Counted from the stretch's first letter, positions 24,799 to 34,156 are shown. The stretch: 64,000 nt of DNA from JADKAV01 sp037045455 (GCA_037045455.1 JBAOIN010000006.1:128495-192494), one strand, 5' to 3'. Notes: generated by a model from the sequence alone, not told the origin. Numbers and translations are program-made.

Positions 24799-26463
24799 TC
24801 AGACCACGACGCGCAGTACTTCGTCCAGGCTCGTGACCCCGGCCAGCACCTTGGCCAGCCCGTCCTGCTTGAGGGTCTGCATGCCTTCCTCCCGCCCGGC
24901 GGTCGCAATGGCCGCAGAGGGGGCCCGCTCCACGGCCAGCCGCTCGATCCGCTCGGTGATCGGCAGCACCTCATGCAGGGCGACCCGGCCTTTGTAGCCG
25001 GTCCGCGAACACACCGAGCAGCCGACCGGACGGTAGATCTTCGGGATCTCGTGACCGTCCTCGATCGGCAGGCCAGCTGCTCGCAAAGCCTCACGCGACG
25101 GCTGGTAGGTCTGCTTGCACTTAGGGCACAACCGTCGCGCGAGACGTTGGGCCAGGACGCAGTCCAGAGACGAGCCCACCAGGAACGGCTCAATGCCCAT
25201 CTCGATCAACCGGGTCACGGCACTCGGCGCATCGTTGGTGTGCAAGGTGGACAGCACCAGGTGTCCGGTGAGCGCGGACTCCACCGCGATCTGGGCGGTC
25301 TCGTGGTCGCGGATCTCACCGATCAGCACGATGTCGGGGTCGGCACGCAGGATCGACCGCAGCGCCGCTGCGAACGTCAGACCAGCCTTGGCGTGGGTCT
25401 GGATCTGGTTCACCCCTGCCAAACGGTATTCGACCGGGTCCTCGACAGTGATGATGTTCACCTCGGGTCGGTTGAGGATGTTCACCGTCGCGTACAGCGT
25501 CGTGGACTTTCCCGAACCGGTCGGCCCAACGACCAGGATCATGCCGTAGGGCTTACCGAAACTCGCCGAGAAGCGGTCGTAGTTCACCTGCCGGAACCCG
25601 AGGTCGGCCAGGTCCAGCATCGCAGTGGAGTTGTCCAGGATCCGCATGACGATCTTTTCGCCCCACACCGTCGGCAACGTCGCCACCCGCAGATCGACCT
25701 TCTGGCCGTTGCTACTCACGCTCAGCCGACCGTCCTGCGGCACCCGGCGTTCGGCAATGTTCATGTCGGCCATGATCTTCAAACGGCTGATCACCCCGGA
25801 CTGGATGGACTTCGGCGAGCGCATCACCTCGTGCAGCACGCCGTCGATCCGGAACCGCACGCGAACGTCGTGCTCAGTCGGCTCGAGATGGATGTCGGAA
25901 GCCCGGTCCTGGATGCCCTGGGTGATCAGCAGGTTCACGAACTTGACGATCGGGGCGTCCTCGACGACCTCCTTGATGCTGGACAAGTCGTCTTCGTCGG
26001 AATCCGGCTCTATCGCGGTCGTGAGCTCGTCGAGTTCGCCGTCCGCGCGGTAGTGCCGGTCCAGCGCTGCCTGCACGTCGGTGCGCGTCGCCACGACCGG
26101 GATGACCGTCATGCCACTGGCCGAACGAATGTCGTCGATGGCGAAGACGTTGGCCGGGTCGCTCATGGCAACCACCAGCCGGCCGTTCTCGAAGGCGATC
26201 GGGATGGCACTGTGGCGCCGGCACACCGCGCCGGGGACCTTGGTCAGGGCGGCCCCGTCCAAGGTCGCTTCGGCCAGGTCGACGAACCGCATGCCGATCT
26301 GGGTGGCCAGAGCCTGCACGACCTGCGCCTCGGTGAGCATGCCGAGATCTATCAGCACCCGGCCCAGAGAATGCCCGATGTTGCGCTGTTCGAACAGGGC
26401 CTTCTCCAACTGATCGGACGTGATGAGGCCCTGGCCGATCAAGATCTCGCCCAGTTGCTTCAT
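24799..26463 (-). CDS. pilB: type IV pilus extension ATPase PilB with N-terminal MshEN-type domain
   Basis: A 554-residue hexameric motor that polymerises pilin. Residues 3-26 and 32-55 fit the two 24-residue motifs of the c-di-GMP-binding MshEN domain (QLGEILIGQGLITSDQLEKA and SLGRVLIDLGMLTEAQVVQA), five residues apart. The leading Arg of each motif is Gln or Ser here. The ATPase part has VVGPTGSGKSTTLYATV, EDPVEYRLAGVNQI, IVLIGEIRDHETA and STLHTNDAPS. A tetracysteine zinc site follows (LCPKCK and CSVCSRTGYKGR). The start overlaps the DUF4388 gene as ATGA. Confidence 0.95.
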   Translation of the reverse strand: MKQLGEILIGQGLITSDQLEKALFEQRNIGHSLGRVLIDLGMLTEAQVVQALATQIGMRFVDLAEATLDGAALTKVPGAVCRRHSAIPIAFENGRLVVAMSDPANVFAIDDIRSASGMTVIPVVATRTDVQAALDRHYRADGELDELTTAIEPDSDEDDLSSIKEVVEDAPIVKFVNLLITQGIQDRASDIHLEPTEHDVRVRFRIDGVLHEVMRSPKSIQSGVISRLKIMADMNIAERRVPQDGRLSVSSNGQKVDLRVATLPTVWGEKIVMRILDNSTAMLDLADLGFRQVNYDRFSASFGKPYGMILVVGPTGSGKSTTLYATVNILNRPEVNIITVEDPVEYRLAGVNQIQTHAKAGLTFAAALRSILRADPDIVLIGEIRDHETAQIAVESALTGHLVLSTLHTNDAPSAVTRLIEMGIEPFLVGSSLDCVLAQRLARRLCPKCKQTYQPSREALRAAGLPIEDGHEIPKIYRPVGCSVCSRTGYKGRVALHEVLPITERIERLAVERAPSAAIATAGREEGMQTLKQDGLAKVLAGVTSLDEVLRVVV

Positions 26464-27344
26464 ACGCCTCGCACTCCTCGCAGGATGGCGGTCAGGAGGT
26501 CCTGGTCGTCATCGCGCGCAGGAGTCTCCGGAGCGGCCTCACTGACTTCTTCGGCAGCAGTGCCGCCGGGGATGACCGCCAAATGCGGTGCTTGCGGCCG
26601 CTTTGTGGGCGCCGGTGCGTCCTCGATCGCCGAGAGCATGGCCAGCCGGTGTTCCACGGCGCCGGACCCGGCGATCACGGGGATGGCACAATCGGCATCC
26701 ACCAGATCCGCCAGATCCACGACCGTGCCGACCGTGCCATGGCCGCTCGCCTCGATGAGTTCGGCGACGGTACGCCGGCCGTCGATCAGCGAATGCAACC
26801 CTCGAAGGTGGGCCGGCACGGCACCCGGGTGCGCCGCCATGACCGTGCTCGATCCGCCGAGCAGGTCGGCGGCCGGACGCCAGCGTTTCAGCAGCGCAGT
26901 CACATCGGCGGCCATCTCGGCCAAGGGAAAAACGACGCCCACGTCGTCGGGCACGACGTCGGCCTCGTCAGCGGTGAACGTGCCCTTGCGCCAGTGGCTC
27001 AAACCCGCCAGAGCGCTCACCAGGTGCAGGCGGGTCAGCGGCCGAAGGTAATCGGGGTCGATGGCGTCGGCCTGCACCAGCGCCTTGACCACACCACCGT
27101 CCTGGGCGCTGCGCAGCGCCTCCGCCAGACTCGTGGTTCCGACCGCCCCTTCCAGCACCAGCCGACGCGCCAGGCACTGCCGGGAACCGTCAGCGCTGGC
27201 GCTCACCACCGCACCGTCCCGCAGCGCCACGAAGGCGGCCTGTTCCCCCTGTAACCGAACCAGCCACTGCCCTGGCTTGCGCCCCACCAGGCTCAGGACC
27301 TCCTGAACCCGGAAGGCGTGCACGGAACCAGCGAGCAGGGGCAT
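26460..27344 (-). CDS. DUF4388 (PATAN)-domain protein
   Basis: A 294-residue cytoplasmic protein, with no signal or membrane helix. The first 100 residues fit the DUF4388/PATAN domain (VQEVLSLVGRKPGQWLVRL, then VALRDGAVVSASAD), a domain common in signalling proteins next to gliding or pilus genes. The C-terminal part has a winged-helix-like LHSLIDGRRTVAELIEASG and an acidic tail. It is translationally coupled to pilB and lies three bases after the Roadblock gene, so a role in controlling the pilus motor is likely by context. No catalytic residues are seen. Confidence 0.72.
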   Translation of the reverse strand: MPLLAGSVHAFRVQEVLSLVGRKPGQWLVRLQGEQAAFVALRDGAVVSASADGSRQCLARRLVLEGAVGTTSLAEALRSAQDGGVVKALVQADAIDPDYLRPLTRLHLVSALAGLSHWRKGTFTADEADVVPDDVGVVFPLAEMAADVTALLKRWRPAADLLGGSSTVMAAHPGAVPAHLRGLHSLIDGRRTVAELIEASGHGTVGTVVDLADLVDADCAIPVIAGSGAVEHRLAMLSAIEDAPAPTKRPQAPHLAVIPGGTAAEEVSEAAPETPARDDDQDLLTAILRGVRGV

Positions 27345-27347
27345 GGC

Positions 27348-28326
27348 TTACTCCGGCGGCGGGAGTTCGAACGCGGGGCCGACGGGCGGCGGCAGCTCGA
27401 TTGCGGGTCCGGACGGCGGCGCGAGATCAGCTAGATCGGCCAGGTCCAGGTCGGGCTCGGACGGGCCGGTGAACTGCGGCCCCTCTTCCTCGTCGATTCC
27501 GAAACCGGCCGGGACAGCATCGGCGGGTGGTGCCAGGTCAAACGCGGTGTCGAAGGCATCGGAGGCCGGCACGGGCGGTGCCAAGTCAAACGCCGTGTCG
27601 AAGGCATCGGAGGCCGCAACGGGCGGTGCCCAGGCCTCACCGAACGCGGCGTGCATCCCCGGTGTCCAAGGCATCGGAGGCCGCAACGGGCGGTGCCAGG
27701 TCGAACTCCTCGACCGCTGGCTGCGCCACTGACCAGTCCTGGAAGTCGGTCACCTGCTGCTCGTCCAGAGCAGGGCCGGCCGGTTCGTCCACGGTCTGCT
27801 CGTCGGCCCAGCGAATCTCCGGTTCCGGCTGCTCCTCGGCGGCCTCCTGCACCACATCGGCAGCCCACCATTGGTTCTCGTCGCTGCGCGGTTCCTGCTC
27901 CTGGGGCTCTTCGGCGGATTCCGAGGCTGGCAACTCCGGCCGCCGACCCATCGGGAAAGCGTCGGCGATCTCCCGCGCCTCGTAGCGCAGCAGACCGATC
28001 GGCACGCCCGGAGCACCCACCATCACCAGCACCCACGGATCCTTGTCAATCACGCAGATCCCGCTTTCGCCCCCCTCCAGGAACAGCTGCGAGGTGCCGT
28101 CCTGGCCCAGCGACTTCGCCATGCCGCGCACCTGCACCATCATGCGCACGGCTCCGGCAGCCACAGCGTCGTCGTCCACGGCACCCGCGCCCTCCGACGC
28201 GATGGCAAAGCCGTCTTCGGACATCAAGCCCAGCCATTGCACGTCGGGGTGGTCGCGCAACGCCTCGCTCAGCAGGCGGCCCACGATCTCCGATGCGCCC
28301 GGTTGGGGCACCTCGATGTCACCCAT
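27348..28326 (-). CDS. Roadblock/LC7 (MglB-like) protein with repeated C-terminal tail (apparent frameshift)
   Basis: Residues 1-120 form a Roadblock/LC7 domain: VGRLLSEALRDHPDVQWLGL, MSEDGFAIASEG, then GGESGICVIDKDPWVLVMV. Such proteins regulate small Ras-like GTPases, as MglB does for MglA in gliding bacteria. The rest is an acidic Gln/Glu/Ala/Pro tail carrying near-identical repeats of the type FDLAPPVAASDAFDTA (three to four copies). The frame breaks at the CCCC run 27657-27660; removing one base joins both halves into about 325 residues. The start at 28326 is preferred because AAAGGA is correctly spaced from it, whereas the ATG at 28332 overlaps that site. No GTPase gene is in the window. 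Confidence 0.78.
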
Positions 28327-28366
28327 ACTCATCCTTTCGGCAGGTCCTGGCGAGAAGTATTGCGGA

Positions 28367-28391
28367 TCGGACCCCTTCGGCGGGGATCCGA
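28367..28391 (-). terminator. hairpin between aroE and the Roadblock gene
   Basis: TCGGACCCC (28367-28375) and GGGGATCCGA (28382-28391) pair with one bulged base around TTCGGC. It lies about 100 bp past the aroE stop and 41 bp before the Roadblock start, a natural place to end the aroE transcript before the pilus genes. There is no U tract. Confidence 0.5.
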
Positions 28392-28488
28392 CGGGCCCGG
28401 TTGGCCGAATGCACCGAATTCGTCGTGCCGGAGGCCGGTCACCCCAGCAACGTTCACGGTCTTCGGCCCCTTATGCGGCGGAGACAGC

Positions 28489-29301
28489 TCAGTCCTGGGT
28501 GGCCGGCAGCGCGGCCCGCATCGCCGCTGTGGGGGCCGGCCGGCCGGTCATCAGCTCGACCTGTCGCTCGGCCTGGGCCAGCAGCATTTCCAGGCCCGAG
28601 ACGATCCGACCGCCGCCGGCAGCCCACGCCTGCGCGAGCACGGTGGGCCACGGCGAGTACACGACATCGAGCAGCCACGCCGGTTGCGTCGGCAGGCTTT
28701 GGGCCAGGACATCGGCGACCCCGGACGGCACAGTCGTGATCACAAGCTCGGTGGCCAGCCACTGCGGGCTGTCGAAAGGGTGCACCCGCAGGGCCACGCC
28801 CAGTCGGTCGGCGGTGTCACGTGCCGGTGCCGCGCGGAGGCTGTCGCGGGCGAGCAGATGCACCTCACCGACTCCCAGGGCATGCAACGCCGCCACCGCC
28901 GAACGGGCCGTGGCACCCGCGCCAGCCACCGTGGCCGGGAATCCCGGTTCGGCGGCGAACCCGGCGCGCAGCAGGGCCATACGCAGTCCGTCGACATCGG
29001 TGTTGTGCGCCTGCCTGGCGGGCAGCAGCAGCGTGTTCGCGCTGGTAGTGGCGTGCGCTGTCCAGGAGATCTCACCGGCCAGATCCAGCACAGCCTCCTT
29101 CAGCGGCATGGTCAAGGACAGTCCCGCCCAGCTGGCGTCCAGACCTGCGAGGAAATCGGGCAACTGCTCGACGGTGACCTCGAGGCCCGCGTACGTCCAG
29201 TCCAGGCCGAGCGCCCTGTAGGCAGCCCGGTGCAGGGCCGGGGACAGACTGTGCGAGATCGGGGAACCGACGACGGCTGCGTTGCGGGTCAGGTCGGTCA
29301 C
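28489..29301 (-). CDS. aroE: shikimate dehydrogenase
   Basis: A 270-residue NADPH-dependent enzyme that reduces 3-dehydroshikimate. The substrate site shows VVGSPISHSLSPALHRAAY and GLSLTMPLKEAVLD (catalytic Lys), NTDVDG carries the catalytic Asp, and AGAGATARSAVAAL is the nucleotide-binding loop. The NADPH-specificity loop reads LLARDSLRA. The end block GLEMLLAQAERQVELMTGR is also typical. It lies apart from aroC/K/B/Q because the pilus locus occupies the space between. Confidence 0.93.
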   Translation of the reverse strand: MTDLTRNAAVVGSPISHSLSPALHRAAYRALGLDWTYAGLEVTVEQLPDFLAGLDASWAGLSLTMPLKEAVLDLAGEISWTAHATTSANTLLLPARQAHNTDVDGLRMALLRAGFAAEPGFPATVAGAGATARSAVAALHALGVGEVHLLARDSLRAAPARDTADRLGVALRVHPFDSPQWLATELVITTVPSGVADVLAQSLPTQPAWLLDVVYSPWPTVLAQAWAAGGGRIVSGLEMLLAQAERQVELMTGRPAPTAAMRAALPATQD

Positions 29302-29326
29302 GTGGCTACCTCGGGCTGAATGGCCG

Positions 29327-29413
29327 ATCGGTGAGCATTCCGGGCATCGGTGAGCATTCCGGGCGGCGAAATCCCGTCCGGCGCGCTAACGGATGCCCGG
29401 AAGGCTAACGGAT
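29327..29413. repeat. nested palindrome with 19-bp doubled units
   Basis: ATCGGTGAGCATTCCGGGC occurs twice in perfect tandem (29327-29345, 29346-29364). To the right GCTAACGGAT occurs at 29385 and 29404, also 19 bp apart, with GCCCGGAAG between. The left 29 bases pair with the right 29 bases at 24 positions, around centre 29370. The element sits between the mltG stop and the aroE start. Confidence 0.75.
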
Positions 29414-29473
29414 TGGTACAACCGGATGAGCGCGCCCGGGCAGGGACCGTGCTGTTGCCTTCGCAGCGTTCCG

Positions 29474-30571
29474 TCACGGATTCTCCGCGACGTACTTCTC
29501 GAACTCCTTCTTGAACTGCAGGAACTCGTTGTAGTCGCTGGTGAACTTGGTCTCCCCGGTGTCCGGGTTGACTGCCACGAAGTAGAGCCAGTCGCCCTCG
29601 TCCGGCTGCAGCGCCGCAGTCATCGCGGCCTCCCCCGGCTGGTTGATCGGGGTCGGCGGCAAGCCCGTGTTCTTGTAGGTGTTGTACGGCGAGTCGGTCG
29701 CGATCTGATCGGGCGAAAGATTGATCTCACTCTTCTTCAAGACGTAGTTCACGGTCGCATCCAACTGCAGCGGCATGCCCGCGGCGAGCCGGTTGTAGAT
29801 CACCCGCGACACCTTGCCGTAATCGTTCGGGTGCCCCTCGGCCTGCACCAGGCTCGCAATGATCATCACCTCGTACGGTGAATAGCCGGTCTCCTTGGCG
29901 TTCTGCGTGAACTGAAGCGTGTCCGCCGACTCGTTCCAGCGACTGATCATCGCCGCGATCATGTCCTTCGGCGTGGAATCAGGAGCGAACTCGTATGTGG
30001 CGGGGAAGAGGAAGCCCTCCGCATTGCCCTTCGCCCATTTCGGTAGCCCGAGCGAGCCAGCGTCCTTGAGCACCGCTTCGAACTTCGCTTTCGGAATCTT
30101 CGACGCCTCGGACAGTCGCCGGACGACCTGATCCTCGCGCAGGCCCTCCGGAATCACCACGCGGATGACCACCCGGCTGGCCGGGTCGAGCATCCGCTTC
30201 ACGGCTTCCTCGCCACTCATGTGCTGGGACATCTGGTAGTAGCCCGGACCGATCGACTGCGCCTCGGAGTTGGCCGCGGCGGCATCGATGAAGGACTGCA
30301 CGCTGGCAACCACGCCGTTCTCCTTCAACGTGCTGCCGATGTCGGCCAGGGTCTCCCCCTCCTTGACCTGAACGGTCACCTCGCCGGAGCCGGCGCCGGA
30401 GTAGTCGTCGCCACTCGGAAACACGCGGTCCTTGAGGAACACGGCGCCAATCACTGCCAGCACTGCGGCGAACACGAAGACAGCCAGGATCACCGGGCCG
30501 CGACCCATTTTCTGCGGGTCCTTCCCTGTGCGCGGCGGTTCCGCCTGCATGTTCAGACCAAGTTCACTCAT
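29474..30571 (-). CDS. mltG: endolytic murein transglycosylase MltG
   Basis: A 365-residue membrane-anchored enzyme that cuts nascent peptidoglycan strands and sets glycan length. One membrane helix lies at about residues 27-45 (VILAVFVFAAVLAVIGAVF). A LysM-like subdomain follows (VQVKEGETLADIGSTLKENG), then the YceG catalytic domain with VIPEGLREDQVV, IIASLVQAEGHPND (catalytic Glu), SRVIYNRLAAGMPLQLDATV and YNTYKNTGLPPTPI. The start at 30571 overlaps the ruvX stop as ATGA. The order alaS-ruvX-mltG-aroE is conserved in actinobacteria. Confidence 0.94.
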   Translation of the reverse strand: MSELGLNMQAEPPRTGKDPQKMGRGPVILAVFVFAAVLAVIGAVFLKDRVFPSGDDYSGAGSGEVTVQVKEGETLADIGSTLKENGVVASVQSFIDAAAANSEAQSIGPGYYQMSQHMSGEEAVKRMLDPASRVVIRVVIPEGLREDQVVRRLSEASKIPKAKFEAVLKDAGSLGLPKWAKGNAEGFLFPATYEFAPDSTPKDMIAAMISRWNESADTLQFTQNAKETGYSPYEVMIIASLVQAEGHPNDYGKVSRVIYNRLAAGMPLQLDATVNYVLKKSEINLSPDQIATDSPYNTYKNTGLPPTPINQPGEAAMTAALQPDEGDWLYFVAVNPDTGETKFTSDYNEFLQFKKEFEKYVAENP

Positions 30572-31024
30572 GTTCCATCCATCAGCATCCCGGGTGGTTC
30601 GCCCGTGGCGCGTTCGGTATCCAGCGCTTGCTGCAGCATAATGACCGCCGCCGCTTGATCGACGATGCGGCGTCCCTTGCGAGCACTGACCCCGCTTTCG
30701 TGCATCAGCGTGTGGGCGATCGTCGTGGTGTGCCGTTCGTCCACGAGCCGCAATGAAACATTCGGGAAATGTGTGCCGATTTCGCGTCGCCACCGAACGA
30801 ACGGTTGCCGCCGCAGCACGCTCTTGCCCGTCGAGCGAGACCGGCAGCCCGATGATGATCTCCAAGGGTTCCCATGCGTCGACCAACTGCTGCAGTTGCG
30901 GCAGCCACTCCCGGCGGGCGTCCAGGGTGCACTCCGGCACGGCCAGTGTCCCGGTGGCATCACTGCGAGCCACCCCTATACGCACTGATCCGATATCCAG
31001 GGCCAGCCGTACGCCGTTGCGCAT
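30568..31024 (-). CDS. ruvX: RNase H-fold Holliday junction resolvase-like protein RuvX/YqgF (apparent frameshift)
   Basis: The start MRNGVRLALDIGSVRIGVA holds the first catalytic Asp. WEPLEIIIGLPVSLDGQERA is the middle family block. Near 30795 the frame slips, and the C-terminal half continues as RREIGTHFPNVSLRLVDERH and ESGVSARKGRRIVDQAAAVI, ending at 30568. YqgF proteins process pre-16S rRNA and may act on DNA junctions. The repaired product is about 151 residues. It overlaps alaS (TGATG) and mltG (ATGA). The frameshift is probably an assembly error. Confidence 0.85.
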
Positions 31025-33695
31025 CAGTGGTCGCGGACGTGCGCCTGCGCCGCCGCGAACGCCGCCGGGATCCCGTCCGGGTTGGCTCCCCCGCCCTGGG
31101 CCGTGTCCCGCTTGCCGCCACCGCGGCCCTCCACACTGGGCAGGGCCGACGCCGAGCAGGTCATTGGCATAGAGACCCTGCTCCTGGGCGGCCGCGTTCA
31201 CCGCAGCGATCACCGATACCCGGCCGTTGTCGACCGCCGCCGCGAGCACCGCAGCCGGCACGTCACTGCGCGCCTTGCGGATGCCGGTCAGCGCGATGTC
31301 ACGCAGTTGCTTGCCATCTGTGCCGTCCGGCGTGCGCAGTGTCCACAACCGCACACCGGCGACATCGCTGCCCTCACCGAGCAGGTCGTCGATGTTGGCC
31401 ATCATGGCTTCCTGCTTGAGCCGGGCGAGTTCGCGCTCAGCTTGCTTGAGCTTCTCGACGGTCGCCCCGACCCGGTCCACCAGGTCCTCGCGCGGCGACT
31501 TCAACATGGTGCTCAGCGCCGAAACCAGCAGGTGCTCGCGGGCGAGGTACTGGTAGGCATCCGACCCGACCAGGGCCTCGACCCGTCGCACTCCGGACCC
31601 GATCGACCCCTCGGAGATAAAGGACACCACGCCGAGCTGCCCCGAACGGTGGGCGTGGGTGCCACCACACAACTCGTGCGCCCAGTCCCCTACCGACACG
31701 ACGCGCACAGTGTCGCCGTACTTCTCACCGAACAGCGCCATGGCTCCCATGTCCATGGCCTCTGGCTGCGACATGTACCGGGCCGTCACGCTCATGTCCT
31801 CGAGGAGCATCTCGTTGACGTGCGCCTCGGCATCACGCAGGACGCTGTCGGGCACGGCCTTCGGGAACGGGAAGTCGAACCGCAGCCGGCCCGGCGCGTT
31901 CTCCGAACCCATCTGGGTCGCGGTCTCCCCCAACATCTCCCGGAACGTTTTGTGGATCATGTGGGTCGCTGTGTGCGCGCGAGAGATCGCCCGTCGCCGT
32001 TCGACGTCGACGACTCCGACCGCCGGCGCTCCGACCGACGCCTCGCCGTCCAGCACCTTTGCCCGGTGAACCCACAGGCCAGGCACCGGCGTCTGCACAT
32101 CCGTCACTTCCAGAGTGGTGCCGTCGTCCAGGCGGATCAGGCCGTGGTCACCGAGTTGGCCACCGGCCTCGGCGTAGAACGGACTGCGGTCCAGCACCAC
32201 CTCGACCGACTCTCCCGCAGCAGCCGACGTGACGCTCTGCCCGTCCCGCAGCAGACCCTTGACCCGGGCTTCCGACTCCCACTGTTCATAGCCGGTGAAC
32301 AACGTTTCGCCGGCCTTCTCCATGACCTCCCGGTAGGCGGTCAAGGGGCGTGACGCCGGCCTTGCGCGCGACCGCGTCAGCCTTGGCACGCTGCCGTTGC
32401 TCGGTCATCAGGTCGGCGAAACCGTCCCGGTCCACCTGCAGCCCCTGCTCGGCGGCGAGTTCGAGCGTCAAGTCGATCGGGAAGCCATAGGTGTCGTGCA
32501 GCGCGAACGCGTCGGCACCGGACATGGTCGCGGCGCCGCGCGCTTTCGTGTTGGCCACAGCGGTGTCGAAGACCGTCGTGCCGGAGCGCAGCGTCTGCCG
32601 GAACGTCTCCTCCTCGGACACCGCGATCGTCTCGATACGGCCCGCGTCGTTCCGCAGATTCGGGTACTGCGGCGACATGGCAGTGATCACACTGCGAATG
32701 AGCGCGGACATCGTGGGTTCATGCGCGCCGAGCAGACGCATGTTGAACACGACCCGGCGCAGTAACCGCCGCAGCACGTATCCGCGGCCTTCGTTACCGG
32801 GCAGCACGCCGTCGGCGATCAGGAAGGCGCAGGTGCGGGAGTGATCGGCAACCACGCGCAGCGCCACGTCGTCGGCATGGTCGCGGCCGTACGCCCGGCC
32901 GGTGATGTCCACGGCGGTGTCGATGGTCGCGCGCGTGGTGTCGATCTCGTAGATGTTGTCGACGCCCTGCAGGATCGCGGCCATCCGCTCCAGACCCAGT
33001 CCGGTGTCGATGTTCTTGTTGGGCAGATCGCCCAGGATCGGGAAGCCCTTCCTTGCCCGGTCCCTCACCCCGGATGGACTGCATGAACACCAGGTTCCAG
33101 ACCTCGAGGTAGCGGTCCTCGTCGGCGATCGGGTCCGCCTTCCCGGCCGTAATCCGGGCCCGCGGTCGTAGTAGATCTCACTGCACGGTCCGCATGGCCC
33201 GGGCACGCCCATGCTCCAGAAGTTGTCGACCATGCCGCGGCGCTGAATGCGGTCGGCGGGCAGGCCGACGAGTTCCTGCCACATGCCAGCGGCCTCGTCG
33301 TCGTCCTCATAGACGGTGACCCAGAGTTTGTCTTCCGGGAAGCCGTAGCCACCTTCGTGGGTCGACGTGGTCAGCAGGTCCCACGCGAACGGGATCGCGC
33401 CCTCCTTGAAGTAGTCACCGAACGAGAAGTTGCCGCACATCTGGAAGAAGGACGCGTGCCGGGTGGTCTTGCCGACCTCCTCGATGTCGAGGGTGCGCAC
33501 GACCTTCTGGACGCTGGTCGCACGCTTGTACGGCGGCACGGCCTCACCGAGGAAGTACGGCTTGAACGGCACCATGCCAGCGTTGACGAACAGCAACGTC
33601 GGGTCGTTGAGGAGCAGCGAAGCGCTCGGGACGACGGTGTGTCCGCGCTCGGCAAAGAAGTTCAGGAAGCGGCGGCGGATCTCGGCTGACTCCAT
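31024..33695 (-). CDS. alaS: alanyl-tRNA synthetase (several apparent frameshifts)
   Basis: About 889 residues once joined. The N-terminal catalytic core reads ESAEIRRRFLNFFAERGHTV, PSASLLLNDPTLLFVNAGM and TSVQKVVRTLDIEEVGKTT. The editing domain has the HxxxH/C-H zinc set in SRAHTATHMIHKTF and ELCGGTHAHRSGQLG, and the C-Ala end contains DNGRVSVIAAVN. The frame slips at the GGGG run 32345-32348. Two compensating shifts lie between about 33165 and 33060 (the region with GGPIADED-type sequence), and another lies near 31100, where the Gly-rich GGGKRDTAQGGG segment should be. A gene this essential is unlikely to be dead, so consensus errors are the simplest reading. Confidence 0.9.
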
Positions 33696-33925
33696 GGTTC
33701 ACCAGCCTAATCGGCGAGGGCCTGGGCTTCCCGGGGGTTGCGGGGCCAGCGCCGTTGCTAGCCGCCGATCAGGTGCCGTAAACGCCCTCAGGCCGCGTTC
33801 GTGAGACTGAGAGCGATGGGCGGGCGTCCGCGGCTCACAACTGCGTCGTTGTCTCTCAATCGGCACATCCACCCATGGGTGTCCACCGGCTACCGCAGGG
33901 CCTCGTGCCTGGCGCCAGCACTTCC

Positions 33926-34156
33926 CTAGCGGGCCCGCGCTGCGCTGCGGATGTCGACCACCTCGGCCTTGTCCTCGTCGGCGTTCAGCGCGGCCAGGTA
34001 CCGGGCGGAGGCAGCGATGTTGGACGCGTGCTTGGCCACCCGGGTCAGGTTCTCCCGGACGGAGCGCTCACGCACACCCTCGATGGTCTGGGTCGTCTTG
34101 CGGTAGGCGTAGATGCCGCCGACGGCACCCACCCCCACCCAGAGGATTCGGCTCAC
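33926..34156 (-). CDS. small membrane protein upstream of alaS (DUF6167-like)
   Basis: A 76-residue protein: MSRILWVGVGAVGGIYAYRK is a single short membrane helix, followed by a charged, likely cytoplasmic helix ending in SAARAR. Many actinobacteria have a small protein of this kind (DUF6167) just before alaS, after rpsD and a DUF948 gene; I infer the family from size, start and place. rpsD and DUF948 are not here. The 230 bp from 33696 to 33925 up to alaS hold no gene; I see no T-box or other recognisable leader in it. Confidence 0.65.
   Translation of the reverse strand: MSRILWVGVGAVGGIYAYRKTTQTIEGVRERSVRENLTRVAKHASNIAASARYLAALNADEDKAEVVDIRSAARAR

Noticed and set aside
24751..27051. Plus-strand open frame of 766 codons opposite pilB and the DUF4388 gene
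   Set aside because: It is antisense to a protein with complete ATPase motifs and has low-complexity Arg/His/Asp composition typical of shadows.
8232..28326. Tad/Flp-type pilus
   Set aside because: PilT, PilM, PilN, PilO and a FTLIE-type pilin with polytopic PilC define the type IVa system; no TadA/B/C or Flp pilin is present.
28327..28488. Possible c-di-GMP riboswitch before the Roadblock-pilB genes
   Set aside because: The region has a hairpin and GGCCTCCGGC, but not the GEMM-I core with its conserved A-rich internal loop and tetraloop-receptor.
33696..33925. T-box leader before alaS
   Set aside because: No specifier loop or antiterminator UGGN motif with plausible stems was seen; the GTGAGA/TCTCTCA pairing is short and far apart.
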